19,023 nucleotides of DNA from an uncultured Desulfovibrio sp. (GTDB lineage: Bacteria > Desulfobacterota > Desulfovibrionia > Desulfovibrionales > Desulfovibrionaceae), in the NCBI GenBank assembly GCA_900553145.1, contig USCL01000036.1, positions 1 to 19,023 of the forward strand. The letters run 5' to 3'. Below, piece by piece: positions 6,822 through 13,291 of this stretch (the first letter of the stretch is position 1; the number at the start of each line of letters is the position of its first letter). Position numbers and translations under genes: made by a program. A model generated the notes under the pieces. That model made no database searches. It was given only the letters and a program-made list of their open reading frames with translations, and had not been told where the DNA came from.

Positions 6822-7226
6822 ATGAGTTTGGAATATAAACCTTCCCTCGGCTTCGTCGAAACCGCGGGCCTCGTCATCGCCATTCAGGTGGCCGACGCCA
6901 TGGCCAAGGCCGCCGAAGTGGAAATCATCTCCGCCCACAAGGTCGACGGGCTGCGTGTCTGCGTCATCTGCAAGGGTGACGTGGCCGCCTGTCAGGCCGC
7001 CGTGGAGACCGGCGCCCTGCTCGCCCAGAGCCTCAACGGCCTGAACGGGTACAACATCATCCCCAGCCCCGCCGAAGAGCCCGACTCCCTCATGGACATG
7101 CTTGAGGACATCAAGCGGAAGAAGGCCGCCCGCAAGGCCGCCAAGAAGGCCCGCATGGCCGCCGGCGGCGAAGCTCCGGCCGCTCCCGCCGCCGAAGAGG
7201 CCCCCAAGGGCAAGGCCAAGAAGTAG
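6822..7226 (+). CDS. BMC-H shell protein with lysine-rich C-terminal tail
   Basis: A hexamer-forming shell protein of 134 residues. One BMC domain (about 8-85) begins with SLGFVETAGLVIAIQVADAM and ends with NIIPSPAEE. The pore loop region reads KVDGLR (40-45) instead of the common IGxG type, and three cysteines (47, 50, 57) surround the KGDVAA motif. Beyond the domain is a 45-residue tail: a helix-like DSLMDMLEDIKRKKAARKAAKKAR followed by an Ala/Pro-rich stretch and KGKAKK. The tail is strongly basic. Standard BMC-H proteins are about 90-100 residues, so this is a decorated version; its tail could bind RNA, cargo or neighbouring shell facets (unknown). The ATG has AGGAG at 6811-6815. Confidence 0.9.
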   Translation: MSLEYKPSLGFVETAGLVIAIQVADAMAKAAEVEIISAHKVDGLRVCVICKGDVAACQAAVETGALLAQSLNGLNGYNIIPSPAEEPDSLMDMLEDIKRKKAARKAAKKARMAAGGEAPAAPAAEEAPKGKAKK

Positions 7227-7254
7227 TCGTTTCGCGCAACGGGGCGTGCCGACA

Positions 7255-7273
7255 GGCGCCGGAAGCCGGCGCC
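7255..7273. other. Intercistronic hairpin, BMC-H/eutQ-like
   Basis: GGCGCCGG (7255-7262) and CCGGCGCC (7266-7273) form a perfect 8-bp GC stem with a 3-nt loop in the 92-nt gap. There is no T run. Confidence 0.6.
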
Positions 7274-7318
7274 GCCCTGCATAAGGATACGCCGCACGCC
7301 ACCTAAAGGAATTGGGGC

Positions 7319-8242
7319 ATGACCAAACAGATCATCACCGCCGAAACGGTCCGGCTCGCCTGGAAGGCCGGAGAGTCGGTCATCGTCTACGCCAAGGGCG
7401 ACATCGTTACCCAGCAGGCGCAGGACGATGCCCGGCATTACGGCATAACCCTGACGACGGAAGCGCCCGTCGCCCCGTCCTCCGCCTCGGCGGAGCCCGA
7501 GGCAGGGGCAGTACCGCCGGTTTCGCCGGTTTCGGAAGACGTGCCCGCCAGTCAGGAACCTGTTCACGTTCCCACGCCGGCGCCGACGGCCGATCAGCTT
7601 GCGGCCGCCGCCCGGCAGCTGCAGGAAGCGCTGGCCTCGCTGACGCAGGCTTTGGCCGCGTCCGCACCGGCGGCTCGGCCGGTACCCCCGGTCGTGTTCG
7701 CCCCCGGCAGCAACCCCATGGCCGCCGAGGCCGCGACGGTTGCCGCTCCGGCGGAACAGTGCTCCGACGACCTCCTCGTCGCCATCCGGCGCGGGGTCAT
7801 GTCGGCCCTTCCCGCGGGAACCGCCGACGAAGCGCTGCTCGATCGCCTGATCGCGTCCGTCCTTGCCGAAATGGGGTGCTGTACGGCTCCCGAAACGCGT
7901 CCCGGCGTCAGGCAGGCCGGGGGCGTCACCCACGTCGACAGCAAGGCGCAATACTGGGGAGGCCCCCGGGCGAAGGACAGCGTGGCCGTCATGGACGTGC
8001 TTTCCCCCGTCAAAGGGGACGCCGCCTCCGTGGGCTATCTGGATTGGGAAAACCTCTCGTTTTCCTGGACGTTCCGGCGTACGGAAGTGCTCGTCGTGCT
8101 GGAAGGCGATTTGAATCTGAGCATCGAGGGCACGACCTTCAGCGCGGCCCACGGCGACGTGTTCAGCATCCCTGCGGGCACGGAAGCGGAACTCTCCTCT
8201 TCCGGGCACGTGCGGTGCGCCACGGTCGCGGTAGCCGCCTAG
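7319..8242 (+). CDS. eutQ: EutQ-like cupin protein with long linker
   Basis: A 307-residue protein. Residues 1-46 (ITAETVRLAWKAGESVIVY...) resemble the N-terminal segment of microcompartment EutQ proteins. Residues 47-95 are an Ala/Pro/Val-rich linker. Two helical segments follow (about 93-117 and 148-186); the second (DDLLVAIRRGVMSAL...LLDRLIASVLAEM) looks amphipathic, like a shell-targeting helix. A EutQ-type cupin forms the C-terminal 110 residues, with VLEGDLNLSIEG and HGDVFSIPAGTEAEL. E. coli EutQ is about 233 residues, so this one is enlarged in the middle. EutQ is needed for ethanolamine microcompartments and was reported to have acetate kinase activity in Salmonella. No ackA is present here, so it might make ATP from acetyl phosphate (inference). 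It lies 33 nt before the EutT-like gene. Confidence 0.82.
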   Translation: MTKQIITAETVRLAWKAGESVIVYAKGDIVTQQAQDDARHYGITLTTEAPVAPSSASAEPEAGAVPPVSPVSEDVPASQEPVHVPTPAPTADQLAAAARQLQEALASLTQALAASAPAARPVPPVVFAPGSNPMAAEAATVAAPAEQCSDDLLVAIRRGVMSALPAGTADEALLDRLIASVLAEMGCCTAPETRPGVRQAGGVTHVDSKAQYWGGPRAKDSVAVMDVLSPVKGDAASVGYLDWENLSFSWTFRRTEVLVVLEGDLNLSIEGTTFSAAHGDVFSIPAGTEAELSSSGHVRCATVAVAA

Positions 8243-8275
8243 CCGCGTTCCTAGACCATAACGAAGGAAACAATC

Positions 8276-9043
8276 ATGATCTTTCTTACCGAAGAAGATG
8301 TCAGACAGCGTTGCGAGCTGGGCCAGGGGGGCGAATTCTGCCTCCAGGCCGGCGAACGCCTGACTCCGGCAGCCACGGAGCTGTTGCGCAGCCGCAACTG
8401 CCGCGTGATCCTGCCCGGTCAGTGCACCGTGGAAGCAGCGCCTGTCGAGGAAGCCAAACCCGCGGCCCCCGCTGCGGAAGAGGCTCCGGCCGCCCCGGCC
8501 GCTCCGGCTGCCGAGCCGGCTTCGTTCCCCGACGGGACCTATCTTGACGCCAACACGGTCGTCTCCAAATCCCACCCGCGCATCTTCCTGCGCGGCAAGC
8601 TGGATACCCTCATTTCCAGCACGGTGCTGGTGCAGACCGGGTTCGACGGCAACAACAAGCTCCCCGCCGTCCTCAAAAACGGCCTCTCCGACATCAATGT
8701 GTGGCTGTGGCAGATCCTTCAGGCCGAAGTCTCCGGCGAAGCCATGCCCGCGCAGTCCCTGTGCGGCATGAACGCCGAAGCCATCCGCCTCGTCTCCCAC
8801 GATCCCATGAAATACCTCGGCCAGGGCCATATCGTCCCTGACGTGGCGCTCGGCCCGAACGTCGCGCTGCTCAACTGGCTGCGCGCTCAGGCCCGCGAAG
8901 TTGAAGTGGCCTATGTTCAGGTGGGCATGGAACGCGAAGACATCCTCGCGTCCCTGAACCGTTTGAGCAGCGCCATCTATGTCCTCATGCTCCTGACCGT
9001 CGTTGCCGAATCCGGCCGCGACATCAGCAAGGTTGGCCTGTAA
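8276..9043 (+). CDS. eutT: EutT-like corrinoid adenosyltransferase homologue without Cys motif
   Basis: A 255-residue protein resembling EutT, the ethanolamine-type ATP:cob(I)alamin adenosyltransferase. Shared features are the N-terminal LTEEDVR and RLTPAATELLRSRNCRVIL, TVVSKSHPRIFLRGKLDTLIS (95-115), AQSLCGMN, SHDPMKYLGQGHIVP (174-188) and the C-terminal LNRLSSAIYVLMLLTVV (227-243). EutT normally has a His/Cys metal motif (HX11CCX2C) between its N-terminal part and the adenosyltransferase core. Here that interval (52-82) is an Ala/Pro/Glu-rich linker with no such cysteines. The gene overlaps the next by one base (TAATG at 9041-9045), so translation is coupled to pta. No B12-dependent enzyme is seen; the protein may be structural, regulatory or a relic. 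Confidence 0.8.
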   Translation: MIFLTEEDVRQRCELGQGGEFCLQAGERLTPAATELLRSRNCRVILPGQCTVEAAPVEEAKPAAPAAEEAPAAPAAPAAEPASFPDGTYLDANTVVSKSHPRIFLRGKLDTLISSTVLVQTGFDGNNKLPAVLKNGLSDINVWLWQILQAEVSGEAMPAQSLCGMNAEAIRLVSHDPMKYLGQGHIVPDVALGPNVALLNWLRAQAREVEVAYVQVGMEREDILASLNRLSSAIYVLMLLTVVAESGRDISKVGL

Positions 9044-10035
9044 TGAGCGTGTTCGAACGTTGCCTCGAAAAATGCCGCGTCCGGAAAGGCGCCGTGGTCT
9101 ACTCCGACGGTGAAGACCGGCGCGTGGTTTCCGCCGCCGCCAAACTGATCCGCGAAGGCCTCGTCGAACCCATCCTCATCGGCGATCCCGAGAAGGTGCG
9201 CGCCGCGCTGCAGGAAAGCGGCGAAACCGGCGTCTCCCTTCAGGTCGTCAACCCGTACAACGCGTCCCTGCTCCAGCACAACGCCGCCGAGTACATGGCC
9301 ATCCAGAAGGAAAAGGGCAAGGACATTTCGGAAGAGGATGCCGTCAAGGCCGTCAAGAATCCTCTCGCCGCCGGTGCCCTCATGGTCCGCCGTGGCGAAG
9401 CCGAAATCGGCGTTGCCGGGAACCTGTCCTCCACCGCCGACGTCATCCGCGCCGGCCTGCGCATGATCGGCACCGCCGCCGGAAGCAAGACCGTGTCGAG
9501 CTTCTTCTTCATGCTGAAGGACAACAAAGCCTGCATGTTCACCGACTGCGCGGTCATTCCCGAACCGACTTCCGCGCAGCTTGCGGACATTGCGATAAGC
9601 ACCGCCGGCGTGTACAAGCGCGTCATGGGCGACGAGGCCCGTGTGGCCCTGCTTTCCTTCTCCACGAAGGGCAGCGCCAAGCACGAGCGCGTCGACAAGG
9701 TCCGCGCGGCTCTTGAAGAAATCAAGACCCGCGAACCGAACCTGCTTGTGGACGGCGAACTCCAGTTGGACGCCGCCGTCGAACCCGAAGTCGCCAAGCT
9801 CAAGGCGCCGGGCAGCCCGGTCGCCGGGAACGCGAACGTGTTCGTGTTCCCCTCCCTTGAAGCCGGCAACATCGGCTATAAAATCGCGCAGCGCTTCGGC
9901 GGCTGGACGGCCCTCGGCCCCCTGCTCCAAGGCTTTGCGCACGGTTGGCATGACCTTTCGCGGGGATGCAGCAGCGACGATATCTACAAGATCAGTGTCG
10001 TCGGCCTGGGCATGAACCGCGGAGGACAGCAATAA
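9043..10035 (+). CDS. pta: Phosphate acetyltransferase (EutD-like)
   Basis: Converts acetyl-CoA and phosphate to acetyl phosphate and CoA. This regenerates CoA for the acetaldehyde dehydrogenase inside the compartment and gives acetyl phosphate for ATP synthesis. The 330 residues match the short catalytic Pta/EutD class: VVYSDGEDRRVVSAA at the N-terminus, NPLAAGALMVRRGEAEIGVAG (about 106-126), VALLSFSTKGSAKHERVDKV, GELQLDAAVEPEVA, and NVFVFPSLEAGNIGYKIAQRFGG near the end. The usual LQG-x-NDLSRG segment reads LQGFAHGWHDLSRG, a variant at the active-site edge. No N-terminal targeting helix is obvious. The start codon overlaps the stop of the EutT-like gene, which implies coupled translation. 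Confidence 0.93.
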   Translation: MSVFERCLEKCRVRKGAVVYSDGEDRRVVSAAAKLIREGLVEPILIGDPEKVRAALQESGETGVSLQVVNPYNASLLQHNAAEYMAIQKEKGKDISEEDAVKAVKNPLAAGALMVRRGEAEIGVAGNLSSTADVIRAGLRMIGTAAGSKTVSSFFFMLKDNKACMFTDCAVIPEPTSAQLADIAISTAGVYKRVMGDEARVALLSFSTKGSAKHERVDKVRAALEEIKTREPNLLVDGELQLDAAVEPEVAKLKAPGSPVAGNANVFVFPSLEAGNIGYKIAQRFGGWTALGPLLQGFAHGWHDLSRGCSSDDIYKISVVGLGMNRGGQQ

Positions 10036-10080
10036 ACGGAACGGCACACAAACGGTAACGCGTTACCCGATCGTTCCGTT
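10035..10080. other. Nested palindromes before the main BMC-H gene
   Basis: AACGGAACG (10035-10043) pairs with CGTTCCGTT (10072-10080), enclosing a perfect 14-bp palindrome GGTAACGCGTTACC (10054-10067). A further GGGTAACC follows at 10083-10090. The whole lies in the 86-nt gap upstream of the canonical shell gene. As RNA it would be a stable two-part stem protecting the downstream message; as DNA it could be an operator. Confidence 0.5.
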
Positions 10081-10121
10081 CCGGGTAACCAAGCTAACAT
10101 CAATCCTAAAAGGAGTTCACA

Positions 10122-10400
10122 ATGGACGCTCTTGGCATGATCGAAACCCGTGGTCTGGTTGGTCTCATTGAAGCCGCTGATGCTATGGTCAAGGCTGCTC
10201 GCGTGCAGCTCGTTTCTTACGAACAGATCGGCGGCGGCTATGTGACCGCCCTCGTCCGCGGCGACGTGGCCGCCTGCAAAGCCGCTACCGACGCCGGCGC
10301 CGCCGCTGTGCAGCGCGTGGGTGGCGAACTCGTGGCCGTCCATGTCATTCCTCGCCCCCATCAGGACCTGGAAGCCGTGTTCCCTCTGAGCCGCAAGTAA
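10122..10400 (+). CDS. Canonical BMC-H hexameric shell protein
   Basis: A 92-residue protein of the PduA/PduJ/EutM class, probably the main facet tile of the shell. It has MDALGMIETRGLVGLIEAADAMVKAA, the pore and edge region EQIGGGYVTALVRGDVAAC, and ends with HVIPRPHQDLEAVFPLSRK. The pore motif IGGG is the common small, polar pore for substrate passage (isethionate in, acetyl phosphate or acetate out is the inference here). The ribosome site AGGAG (10111-10115) is strong. The gene is bracketed by stable hairpins on both sides, which suits a highly expressed protein in a polycistronic message. Confidence 0.96.
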   Translation: MDALGMIETRGLVGLIEAADAMVKAARVQLVSYEQIGGGYVTALVRGDVAACKAATDAGAAAVQRVGGELVAVHVIPRPHQDLEAVFPLSRK

Positions 10401-10446
10401 GCTTGTCCGCGCACTTAAGCTGGGTTAAGCCCTGCTCGTCGGTCCC

Positions 10447-10467
10447 GCCGGGGCTTCGCGCCCCGGC
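10447..10467. other. Intercistronic hairpin, BMC-H/BMC-P
   Basis: GCCGGGGC (10447-10454) and GCCCCGGC (10460-10467) form a perfect 8-bp GC stem with a 5-nt loop, with no T run. It separates the abundant facet protein from the vertex protein, of which only about 60 copies per shell are needed. Confidence 0.65.
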
Positions 10468-10529
10468 CCGGCCGTCAGCTTCCTTACGGAATGCTCCCGG
10501 GAGATCGTCTTCCGGGAACGGAGAGATAC

Positions 10530-10826
10530 ATGGAACTCGCAAAAGTCATTGGTCAGGTCGTTTCCACGGTCCGGTGCCCCGGTTTGCCGTACAACTCGTT
10601 GCTTCTCGTTGATCTGCTCAACGAGAAGGGTGAATCCATCGGCCGCTCTCAGGTCGCCGCCGATCCCATCGGCGCGGGCGAGGGCGAATGGGTCATCGTA
10701 TCCCGCGGCAGCTCCGCGCGCTTTGCCATCGACAAAGACGCGCCCTTGGATCTGGTCATTGTCGGCATCGTCGACCATGTGAACGCCGGTAAGGAAGCCA
10801 TTTATCGCAAGAATCAGGGGGAATAG
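10530..10826 (+). CDS. eutN: BMC-P pentameric vertex protein (EutN/CcmL family)
   Basis: A 98-residue single-domain beta-barrel protein that forms pentamers and caps the corners of the shell. Family features are MELAKVIGQVVSTVRCPGLPYNSLLLVDLLNEKG, the middle AADPIGAGEGEWVIVSRGSSAR (the GxGxxVL-like signature region) and DLVIVGIVDHVN near the end. I chose the ATG at 10530 because GGAGAG lies at 10520-10525 and the family begins at this residue; the ATG at 10491 would add 13 unrelated residues. It is the only BMC-P gene in the window. Confidence 0.94.
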   Translation: MELAKVIGQVVSTVRCPGLPYNSLLLVDLLNEKGESIGRSQVAADPIGAGEGEWVIVSRGSSARFAIDKDAPLDLVIVGIVDHVNAGKEAIYRKNQGE

Positions 10827-10951
10827 CCCCTGCGGGCGGCGCGCCGCCCATCGGAAGACCACGGTTTTCCGCTCTGCCTCGTCCCCTGACGAGGGTGACA
10901 AACAGAAAAAACAGGCCCCCCGCCCGGCAGACCCTCAAGTCCCGCGGGGTC
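10815..10951. other. Cluster of four intercistronic hairpins before aldehyde dehydrogenase
   Basis: Stems: CAGGGG/CCCCTG (10815-10820 with 10827-10832, the eutN stop codon sits in the loop); GGGCGGCGCGCCGCCC, self-complementary (10834-10849); CCTCGTC/GACGAGG (10877-10883 with 10888-10894, tetraloop); GACCC/GGGTC (10930-10934 with 10947-10951). None is followed by a T tract. The 149-nt gap is unusually structured for an operon interior. Confidence 0.6.
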
Positions 10952-10975
10952 CGGCTTCCAGCATAGGAGATAGAT

Positions 10976-12430
10976 ATGGACGTGCGCCAGCAAGACGTGG
11001 AACGCATTGTCGTTGAAGTTCTTAAAAAGATGATGTCCGATCAGCCCACCGCGGCTGCTACGACTGTCGTCGCCGCCGGTGGCTGCGACTGCGGTGACTT
11101 CGGCCTCTTCGAGCGCCTCGAAGACGCCGTGCAGGCCGCCGAAGCCGCCCAGAAGAAAATCAGCACCGTCGCCATGCGCGACAAGATCATCGCCGCCATC
11201 CGCAAGGCCGGCCTTGAAAACGCCAAGGCGTTCGCTGAAATCGCCCACAACGAAACCGGCATGGGCCGCGTGAGCGACAAGATTGCCAAGAATATCCTCG
11301 TTTGCGAGCGTACTCCCGGCACCGAATGCCTCTCCCCCATGGCCATTTCCGGCGACATGGGCCTGACCCTCATCGAAAACGCTCCCTGGGGCGTGATCGC
11401 TTCCGTGACGCCGTCCACCAACCCGACCGCCACGGTCATCAACAACGCCATCAGCATGATCGCCGGCGGCAACTCCGTGATCTTCGCTCCCCATCCCAAT
11501 GCGAAGCGCGCTTCCCAGACCGCCATTCAGGTCCTGAACAAGGCGATCATCGAAGCGACCGGCGTTGCCAACCTGCTCGTCGCCGTGAAGGAACCCACCA
11601 TCGAAGTGGCGCAGGAGCTCTTCTCGCATCCCCGCATCAAACTGCTCGTGGTGACCGGTGGTGAGGCCGTTGTGGCCCAGGCCCGCAAGGTCGCCTCCAT
11701 GCGCCTCATCGCCGCCGGTGCGGGCAACCCGCCGGTCGTCGTCGACGAAACCGCCAACATCGCCCGTGCTGCCCGCAGCATCTATGACGGCGCTTCCTTC
11801 GACAACAACATCATCTGCGCCGACGAAAAAGAAATCATCGCCGTTGACTCCATCGCCGATCAGCTGAAGGCCGAAATGAAGGCCATCGGCGCCGTGGAAA
11901 TCAGCCTCGAACAGGCTGACGCCGTGGCTCGCGTGGTCCTGCGCAACTATCCTCAGGTCGAAGGCGGCAAGGCTCCGAATCCGAACCCGAAGTGGGTCGG
12001 CCGTGACGCCGCTCTCATCGCCAAGGCCGCCGGCATCGATGTGCCGGACAGCTGCCGTCTGCTCATCGTGGACGTGAAGCGCGACATCAACCACGTGTTC
12101 GCCCGCGTGGAACAGCTGATGCCCGTTATCCCGCTCCTGCGCGCCGCCAATGTGGACGAAGCCATCGAATGGGCTCTCATCCTCGAACGCGGCCTGTCGC
12201 ACACCGCCGGCATGCACTCCCGCAACATCGACAACATGGACAAGATGGCCCGCGCCATGAACACCAGCCTGTTCGTCAAGAACGGCCCGCACCTCGCCGC
12301 CCTCGGCGCTGGCGGCGAAGGCTGGACCACCATGACCATCTCCACCCCCACGGGTGAAGGCGTGACCTGCGCCCGTTCGTTTGTGCGCCTGCGCCGCTGC
12401 TGCGTTGTGGACAACTTCCGCATCGTCTGA
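10976..12430 (+). CDS. eutE: CoA-acylating acetaldehyde dehydrogenase (EutE/PduP-like)
   Basis: Converts acetaldehyde, CoA and NAD to acetyl-CoA and NADH. The 484 residues cover the whole family. An amphipathic N-terminal helix (DVRQQDVERIVVEVLKKMM, about 2-20) followed by an Ala/Thr linker is the classic encapsulation peptide that directs cargo into microcompartments. The core has VTPSTNPTATVINNAI (144-159), HPNAK, VVTGGEAVV and the catalytic motif SFDNNIICADEK with Cys281. The C-terminus is standard (FVRLRRCCVVDNFRIV). AGGAGA precedes the ATG by 5 nt. It is the last gene of the shell operon, followed by a strong terminator. In this setting the acetaldehyde would come from isethionate cleavage. 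Confidence 0.95.
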   Translation: MDVRQQDVERIVVEVLKKMMSDQPTAAATTVVAAGGCDCGDFGLFERLEDAVQAAEAAQKKISTVAMRDKIIAAIRKAGLENAKAFAEIAHNETGMGRVSDKIAKNILVCERTPGTECLSPMAISGDMGLTLIENAPWGVIASVTPSTNPTATVINNAISMIAGGNSVIFAPHPNAKRASQTAIQVLNKAIIEATGVANLLVAVKEPTIEVAQELFSHPRIKLLVVTGGEAVVAQARKVASMRLIAAGAGNPPVVVDETANIARAARSIYDGASFDNNIICADEKEIIAVDSIADQLKAEMKAIGAVEISLEQADAVARVVLRNYPQVEGGKAPNPNPKWVGRDAALIAKAAGIDVPDSCRLLIVDVKRDINHVFARVEQLMPVIPLLRAANVDEAIEWALILERGLSHTAGMHSRNIDNMDKMARAMNTSLFVKNGPHLAALGAGGEGWTTMTISTPTGEGVTCARSFVRLRRCCVVDNFRIV

Positions 12431-12449
12431 TTGTAGCGTATGCCTTTCC

Positions 12450-12478
12450 GGGGAGGGACTTGTTCCCTCCCCTTTTTT
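12450..12478 (+). terminator. Terminator of the shell operon
   Basis: GGGGAGGGA (12450-12458) pairs perfectly with TCCCTCCCC (12464-12472), loop CTTGT, followed by six T residues. A strong rho-independent terminator, so islA needs its own promoter. Confidence 0.95.
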
Positions 12479-12855
12479 CATGGGAAACGGGGAGGTTTTT
12501 CTGAAAAGGGCCTGCCTCCCCGCAACGTTTTGGCCTCATCAAATGGGGAGGGCGTTCCCGGTTTCCCGCTGGCATGGGGAAGGGCATTTCCTCTTGATGA
12601 AATATCCATGCCCAACGCGTTGCCATAAGAAACGCGCGCCCAAAGGATACAGGCGGGGTTGAAAAGGCCCACACGTGAAAAGCCGCTTGCCTCATAAAAA
12701 AGGGAATCGGGCCTTTTTGAAGAAGGAAAACGCGTTGGGGAAGGGATTTTTCGGAGATAGTGACCCCGTTTTGCGGGATCGGCTGTCTTTTCCGATGGTT
12801 CCGTTTCAAAGGTATCCGCTGAAAACGCTTTTTTTCACAAGTAGTGTTTTTTCTG

Positions 12856-12873
12856 TGTCGCATTTTTGCATCA
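12856..12873. promoter_or_regulatory. Putative activator site D (islA)
   Basis: TGTCGCA-TTTT-TGCATCA, an 18-bp palindrome of the same pattern as sites A-C. Its centre is about 328 bp upstream of the predicted islA start. It sits within the 12843-12950 inverted repeat. Confidence 0.65.
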
Positions 12874-13011
12874 TACCTTCTGTTCCCAACCAACGCGGCT
12901 TCTGGCGATAGACTTTTTTCTGGTATTATATCAGGAAGATAAAAAACACTGTCAGGAACAATTCTCCTTCCCCGTTGGAAAGAGGGCACAGGTTGCAGGA
13001 AAAAACCTCTT

Positions 13012-13029
13012 TGTCGCAAAAATGCAACA
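13012..13029. promoter_or_regulatory. Putative activator site E (islA)
   Basis: TGTCGCA-AAAA-TGCAACA, the best match to the consensus. Its centre is about 172 bp upstream of the predicted start and 54 bp from site F. Confidence 0.7.
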
Positions 13030-13065
13030 TCTTGATTCTTCTATTTGCGGTTTATTCCTAATAAA

Positions 13066-13083
13066 CGTTGCAAAATTGCGACT
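13066..13083. promoter_or_regulatory. Putative activator site F (islA)
   Basis: CGTTGCA-AAAT-TGCGACT, the sixth copy. Its centre is about 118 bp upstream of the predicted start. The outermost base deviates in both halves, but the inner GYYGCA halves are intact. Confidence 0.65.
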
Positions 13084-13166
13084 AGACCACTATTCATGAA
13101 AACACCTCAAAACGCCCCCTTTTGCAATCATACGAAATAACAAATAAACATTTTTTCTAACCTTTC

Positions 13167-13182
13167 TGGCACGGCACTTGCT
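13167..13182 (+). promoter_or_regulatory. Sigma-54 promoter of islAB
   Basis: TGGCAC-GGCAC-TTGCT, a near-perfect -24/-12 element: GG (13168-13169) and GC (13180-13181) separated by 10 nt. The predicted start is near 13192, giving a leader of about 100 nt. The in-frame TTG at 13178 falls inside the -12 element, which rules it out as the islA start. Confidence 0.95.
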
Positions 13183-13291
13183 TTACTTAGAAGCAAGACA
13201 AGTGAAGAAGGGAACGAGAACTTCCGAGCGATCCGCCGGAAAGCTCCACGAACCATACGACACAACCTTAATTCCTACACGGAGAAGTGAC

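Larger units (their letters stand above)
12431..13291. other. Intergenic region between shell operon and islA
   Basis: 861 bp without a convincing gene. It contains the operon terminator; a second hairpin CGGGGAGG/CCTCCCCG (12488-12495 with 12515-12522) with no T tract; an 11-bp inverted repeat CCCAACGCGTT (12611-12621) and AACGCGTTGGG (12729-12739); an AAAAAGG/CCTTTTT stem (12697-12703 with 12712-12718); a 10-bp inverted repeat AGTGTTTTTT (12843-12852) and AAAAAACACT (12941-12950) around site D; three 18-bp palindromes; a sigma-54 promoter; and a leader of about 100 nt. The part from 12850 on is AT-rich. Confidence 0.6.

Noticed and set aside
13178..13291. Longer N-terminus for IslA from TTG at 13178
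   Set aside because: The TTG is part of the sigma-54 -12 element, so it lies upstream of the transcript start; a strong ribosome site precedes 13292.
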